Translations under genes and position numbers: made by a program | Notes under the pieces: generated by a model | What the model was told of the DNA's origin: nothing | Seen by the model: only the letters and a program-made list of their open reading frames with translations | Databases searched by the model: none | DNA from: T1SED10-198M sp003554345 [NCBI: Candidatus Sumerlaeota bacterium] | GTDB taxonomy: Bacteria > Sumerlaeota > T1SED10-198M | Direction of reading: 5' to 3' | Length of the DNA stretch: 16,077 nt | Assembly: GCA_003554345.1 (NCBI GenBank) | Contig: PWGE01000002.1 | Span: 1-16,077 of the forward strand | Part shown: positions 14,604 to 16,077 of the stretch, in pieces | How the letters are laid out: each line of letters starts with the position of its first letter | Position numbering within the stretch: the stretch's first letter is position 1

Positions 14604-16077
14604 AGTTCGGGTATTGCCGGAAATTGTAGCCAATAAGATTGCTGCTGGTGAGGTCGTAGAACGTCCGGCTTCTGTTGTTAAAGAATTGATTGAAAATGCC
14701 ATTGACGCCGGCGCAACAATGATAACTGTGCAGGTATATGATGATGGTCAGTATATCTCTGTAACGGACAATGGCAGAGGTATGTCCAGAGAGGATGCAC
14801 GTCTTTCTATTCATCGCCATACCACCAGTAAGATATATGATCCTCAGGATTTATATAACATCAAAACACTGGGGTTTCGTGGGGAAGCCCTTGCCAGTAT
14901 TGCCTCTGTTTCTCAAATGAGTCTGATAACCCGAAAGAAAAAGGATATGGCGGGGGTACGTCTGGATTTGCGGGGAGGAGAGCTGACCAACATGCGCTCC
15001 GCTCCTCACCCTCCTGGTACCACTGTGCAGGTGCAGCATTTATTCTTTAATACACCTGCCCGCTATAAGTTTCTTAAATCCCCCCGGGTGGAAATGCAAC
15101 ATGTTAAAAGAGCGATCATACTTCAAGCCCTCGTTCATCCGGACATTTCTTTTTGCTATAAGGGAAAGGGGCCGGTGATTTTGGATTTATCTGCTACCGG
15201 TAATCCCCTGGAAAGAATAAGAGATGTCTTTGGAAATAAAACGTGGAAAGAATTGCTTTCTATTGAATGGCTCGAAAAGAATTTTTCTATTACCGGGTTC
15301 GTTTCACGTCCTGAATACAGTCGAAAAGACAAAAAGCATCAATTTCTTTTTGTGAATAGCCGACCGGTGGTGGATAATACTCTGTTTTATGCTGTCCGTC
15401 TTGCCTATCAGGATCTTATTGAGTCTCATCGCCATCCCTTTGCTGTGATTTATGTTCATATCCATCCGGAGCTGATAGATGTCAATGTGCATCCCAATAA
15501 GTATGAGATTCGCTTTAAGGAAGAACGTTGTATTTTTAATGCTTTGAGAGAAGCAGTTCAGAACCGGTTGCTTGAGTTGCAGGGGCCTGCGAAAATTCAT
15601 ATCCCTTCCCGTACTGAAGATTCTTCATTTTCTTCTTTGCCTGTGAATGGAAAACCGACAGAGAAAACTCCTCTCTTTCCCGGACCCTATTCCTCTTCCG
15701 TGAAAAAAGGGGACTCACACTTCATGTCATCTCTCTCTTCCCGGAAAGATGATGATTCTTTTGTTATTGCAGGGCAGTTGTTTTTTACGTATGTGCTGGT
15801 ATTAAAGGAGGAAGAAGTATTGATAATCGATCAGCATGCTTTGCATGAAAAGATATTGTATTATAAACTCAAAACTCAACAGAATGCTTCTTCTTTTCGC
15901 TCACAGTTGTTGGTTCCGGAAGTATTTGAAATAGAGTCCGGTATGAAAAAAGTATTTGAGAATAAATTGGTGCCCCGATTGAAAGAGATAGGGTACGACG
16001 TGGAATTCTTTGGGGGCAATAGTTATATCATTAAATCTTATCCCACCGTTCTTAAGGATGTGGACCATAAAACGTTA
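14596..16077 (+). CDS. mutL: DNA mismatch repair protein MutL (3' end beyond the window)
   Basis: The frame is open from ATG 14596 to the right edge, 494 codons with no stop. MutL is a homodimeric GHKL ATPase that links MutS to strand cleavage in mismatch repair. The N-terminal ATPase is canonical: Glu30 and Asn34 in [12 protein letters not shown] (29-40), DNGRGM (58-63), TLGFRGEAL (91-99) and [11 protein letters not shown] (from 152), followed by [13 protein letters not shown] Ser/Pro-rich linker spans about 330-390. The C-terminal domain begins near 390 and has the endonuclease motif [12 protein letters not shown] (412-423), in which the usual last Glu of DQHA(X)2E(X)4E is Tyr423. The rest of the domain is outside the window. 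AGGA lies about 11 nt before the ATG. The start overlaps carB by 8 bp, suggesting coupling. Confidence 0.96.
   Translation, partial: MNEVRVLPEIVANKIAAGEVVERPASVVKELIENAIDAGATMITVQVYDDGQYISVTDNGRGMSREDARLSIHRHTTSKIYDPQDLYNIKTLGFRGEALASIASVSQMSLITRKKKDMAGVRLDLRGGELTNMRSAPHPPGTTVQVQHLFFNTPARYKFLKSPRVEMQHVKRAIILQALVHPDISFCYKGKGPVILDLSATGNPLERIRDVFGNKTWKELLSIEWLEKNFSITGFVSRPEYSRKDKKHQFLFVNSRPVVDNTLFYAVRLAYQDLIESHRHPFAVIYVHIHPELIDVNVHPNKYEIRFKEERCIFNALREAVQNRLLELQGPAKIHIPSRTEDSSFSSLPVNGKPTEKTPLFPGPYSSSVKKGDSHFMSSLSSRKDDDSFVIAGQLFFTYVLVLKEEEVLIIDQHALHEKILYYKLKTQQNASSFRSQLLVPEVFEIESGMKKVFENKLVPRLKEIGYDVEFFGGNSYIIKSYPTVLKDVDHKTL

Noticed and set aside
13938-14702. A 254-codon minus-strand open frame across the carB-mutL junction
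   Set aside because: It is antisense to two certain genes (the MGS domain of CarB and the MutL ATPase start), and its product is low-complexity Ser/Asn/Arg-rich with no domain.

Overview
The window is a stretch of bacterial chromosome with moderately low GC, made almost entirely of housekeeping genes that are densely packed and often overlap by a few bases. Shine-Dalgarno sites are clear and promoters look sigma-70-like. No insertion sequence, phage gene, CRISPR array, tRNA or rRNA gene was recognised. The gene set (ClpC with a divergent N-domain, a short methionyl-tRNA synthetase, a ferredoxin-linked ASKHA/DUF4445 protein, CarAB, an endonuclease-type MutL) suits an anaerobic bacterium. A spirochaete or a related low-GC anaerobe is possible, but the sequence alone does not settle the phylum.

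Layout. Bases 1-126 hold the 3' end of a plus-strand gene, perhaps a glycosyltransferase. It converges on clpC with overlapping stop codons. From 123 to 9819 everything is on the minus strand. In transcription order this is: an HD-domain protein with a degenerate CCA-enzyme-like head (9819-8743), an ASKHA/ferredoxin protein (8756-7080), metG (6954-5425), an M29 aminopeptidase (5246-4137), a DegT-family aminotransferase (4140-2983) and clpC (2855-123). Recognisable promoters lie upstream of metG, the aminopeptidase and clpC, so the strand is probably read as four units: HD+ASKHA, metG, aminopeptidase+aminotransferase, and clpC. Within the two-gene units the frames overlap (14 bp and 4 bp), which suggests translational coupling.

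A 414-bp divergent intergenic region (9820-10233) separates this block from the plus-strand unit carA-carB-mutL. It holds a good TTGACT-type promoter for carA, a possible 30-codon membrane peptide, and an unexplained 13-bp direct repeat with a 26-bp period, one copy of which is framed by a 6-bp inverted repeat. carA and carB are 5 nt apart. carB and mutL overlap by 8 nt. mutL runs off the right edge of the window.

Functional picture. CarA and CarB make carbamoyl phosphate for pyrimidines and arginine. MutL directs mismatch repair, MetRS charges tRNA-Met, and ClpC unfolds proteins for ClpP (its ClpP-docking loop is visible). The aminopeptidase recycles peptides, and the DegT enzyme probably makes an amino sugar. 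The least understood part is the HD/ASKHA pair: a pseudo-nucleotidyltransferase HD protein coupled to a redox-activator-like ATPase with no corrinoid partner nearby. No clearly new multi-gene system was found. The best leads are the HD/ASKHA pair, the structured intergenic repeat, the clpC leader, and the altered MutL endonuclease motif.
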